This document shows, in pieces, positions 63,784 through 64,000 of a stretch of 64,000 nt of DNA. The notes beneath the pieces are model-generated. The model did not search any database. It saw only the letters and a program-made list of their open reading frames with translations, and was not told the DNA's origin. The translations under genes and the position numbers were made by a program. Location: positions 1 through 64,000 of the forward strand of contig JAHJSQ010000033.1 of assembly GCA_018830325.1 (NCBI GenBank), read 5' to 3'. Numbering within the stretch: position 1 is the first letter of the stretch; each line of letters begins with the position of its first letter. This DNA comes from Gammaproteobacteria bacterium. GTDB lineage: Bacteria > Pseudomonadota > Gammaproteobacteria > Methylococcales > Methylomonadaceae.

Positions 63784-64000
63784 GCTGTCCTCGTTAATTA
63801 TTATAAGTTTTTAGTGGACGCGCGCGGAATTGTCGGTACCGGGAATAAATCATATCCAGGTACCGAATCGTTTGAGGCTTGCTCGTGAGCTTAACCCAGT
63901 CTTAACTAATGTGGTGCCTATGGTCTAAAATATTCAGCTATATAAGTTAAAAAATCATGCCGATTTTTACCCAGCTTTTACAAAGAAGGCAGGGTTGATA

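Noticed and set aside
63784-64000. Sigma-54 promoter or NtrC sites upstream of amt
   Set aside because: The best candidate on the minus strand (AGGCACCACATTAGTT) lacks the GC of the -12 element, so the match is too poor to call.

Overview
The window reads as a chromosomal segment of a gammaproteobacterial methanotroph or methylotroph, most likely a Methylococcales member close to Methylomicrobium/Methylotuvimicrobium. The support is a canonical formaldehyde-activating enzyme (fae), a small TalC/MipB-type transaldolase, gap-pyk, class I adenylate cyclase, the hemCDXY cluster opposite argH, and the hfq-hflX-hflK-hflC-hisZ-purA order usual in gammaproteobacteria. The genus is an inference. No rRNA, tRNA, CRISPR array, integrase or transposase was recognised.

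Layout. (1) 1-3.5 kb: housekeeping xseB-ispA-dxs (leftward, dxs cut by the window edge) divergent from parE. (2) 3.65-14.6 kb: a defence island made of one rightward gene train: hsdM, a YhcG-like PDDEXK nuclease, hsdS, two small unknown ORFs, the DarT/DarG toxin-antitoxin pair, hsdR and a YgjP-like metallopeptidase. (3) 14.8-18.1 kb: SRPBCC, LOV, SRPBCC, LOV, then a sterol-desaturase-type di-iron membrane hydroxylase. Both LOV proteins keep the photoactive cysteine and the flavin-binding residues, so this looks like a blue-light module built by duplicating a START-like plus LOV gene pair. (4) 18.3-28.1 kb: gap-pyk, an orphan TRAP binding protein, a PilZ protein, cyaA and argH. (5) 28.4-46.2 kb: hemCDXY, waaA, several small conserved genes, a flavoprotein, a DUF445 protein, an esterase, a MotY-N-like secreted protein, then hfq to purA. 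(6) 46.6-64 kb: a YbhB protein, a repeat-rich gap with DnaA-box-like sites and a glycosyltransferase remnant, ettA, an SRPBCC gene, a two-component system, transaldolase, a fructosamine-kinase-like gene, fae, two unknown genes, a giant DUF748/AsmA-like protein and amt.

The intergenic DNA is the other main story. It is packed with non-autonomous inverted-repeat elements of at least three families. They share a core of roughly 28 bp, and some copies carry a smaller palindrome inserted at the same point of that core. Separately, four loci carry heptanucleotide tandem arrays. At three of them (the nuclease/hsdS junction, argH and waaA) the array overlaps the stop codon of the adjoining gene. Three loci share the plan purine-rich heptads, 35-nt spacer, pyrimidine-rich heptads.

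Confidence is high for the named housekeeping, restriction, DarTG and LOV calls. It is moderate for starts moved to internal codons and for element boundaries, which were set by eye. Functions proposed for the LOV cluster and the heptad elements are inference.
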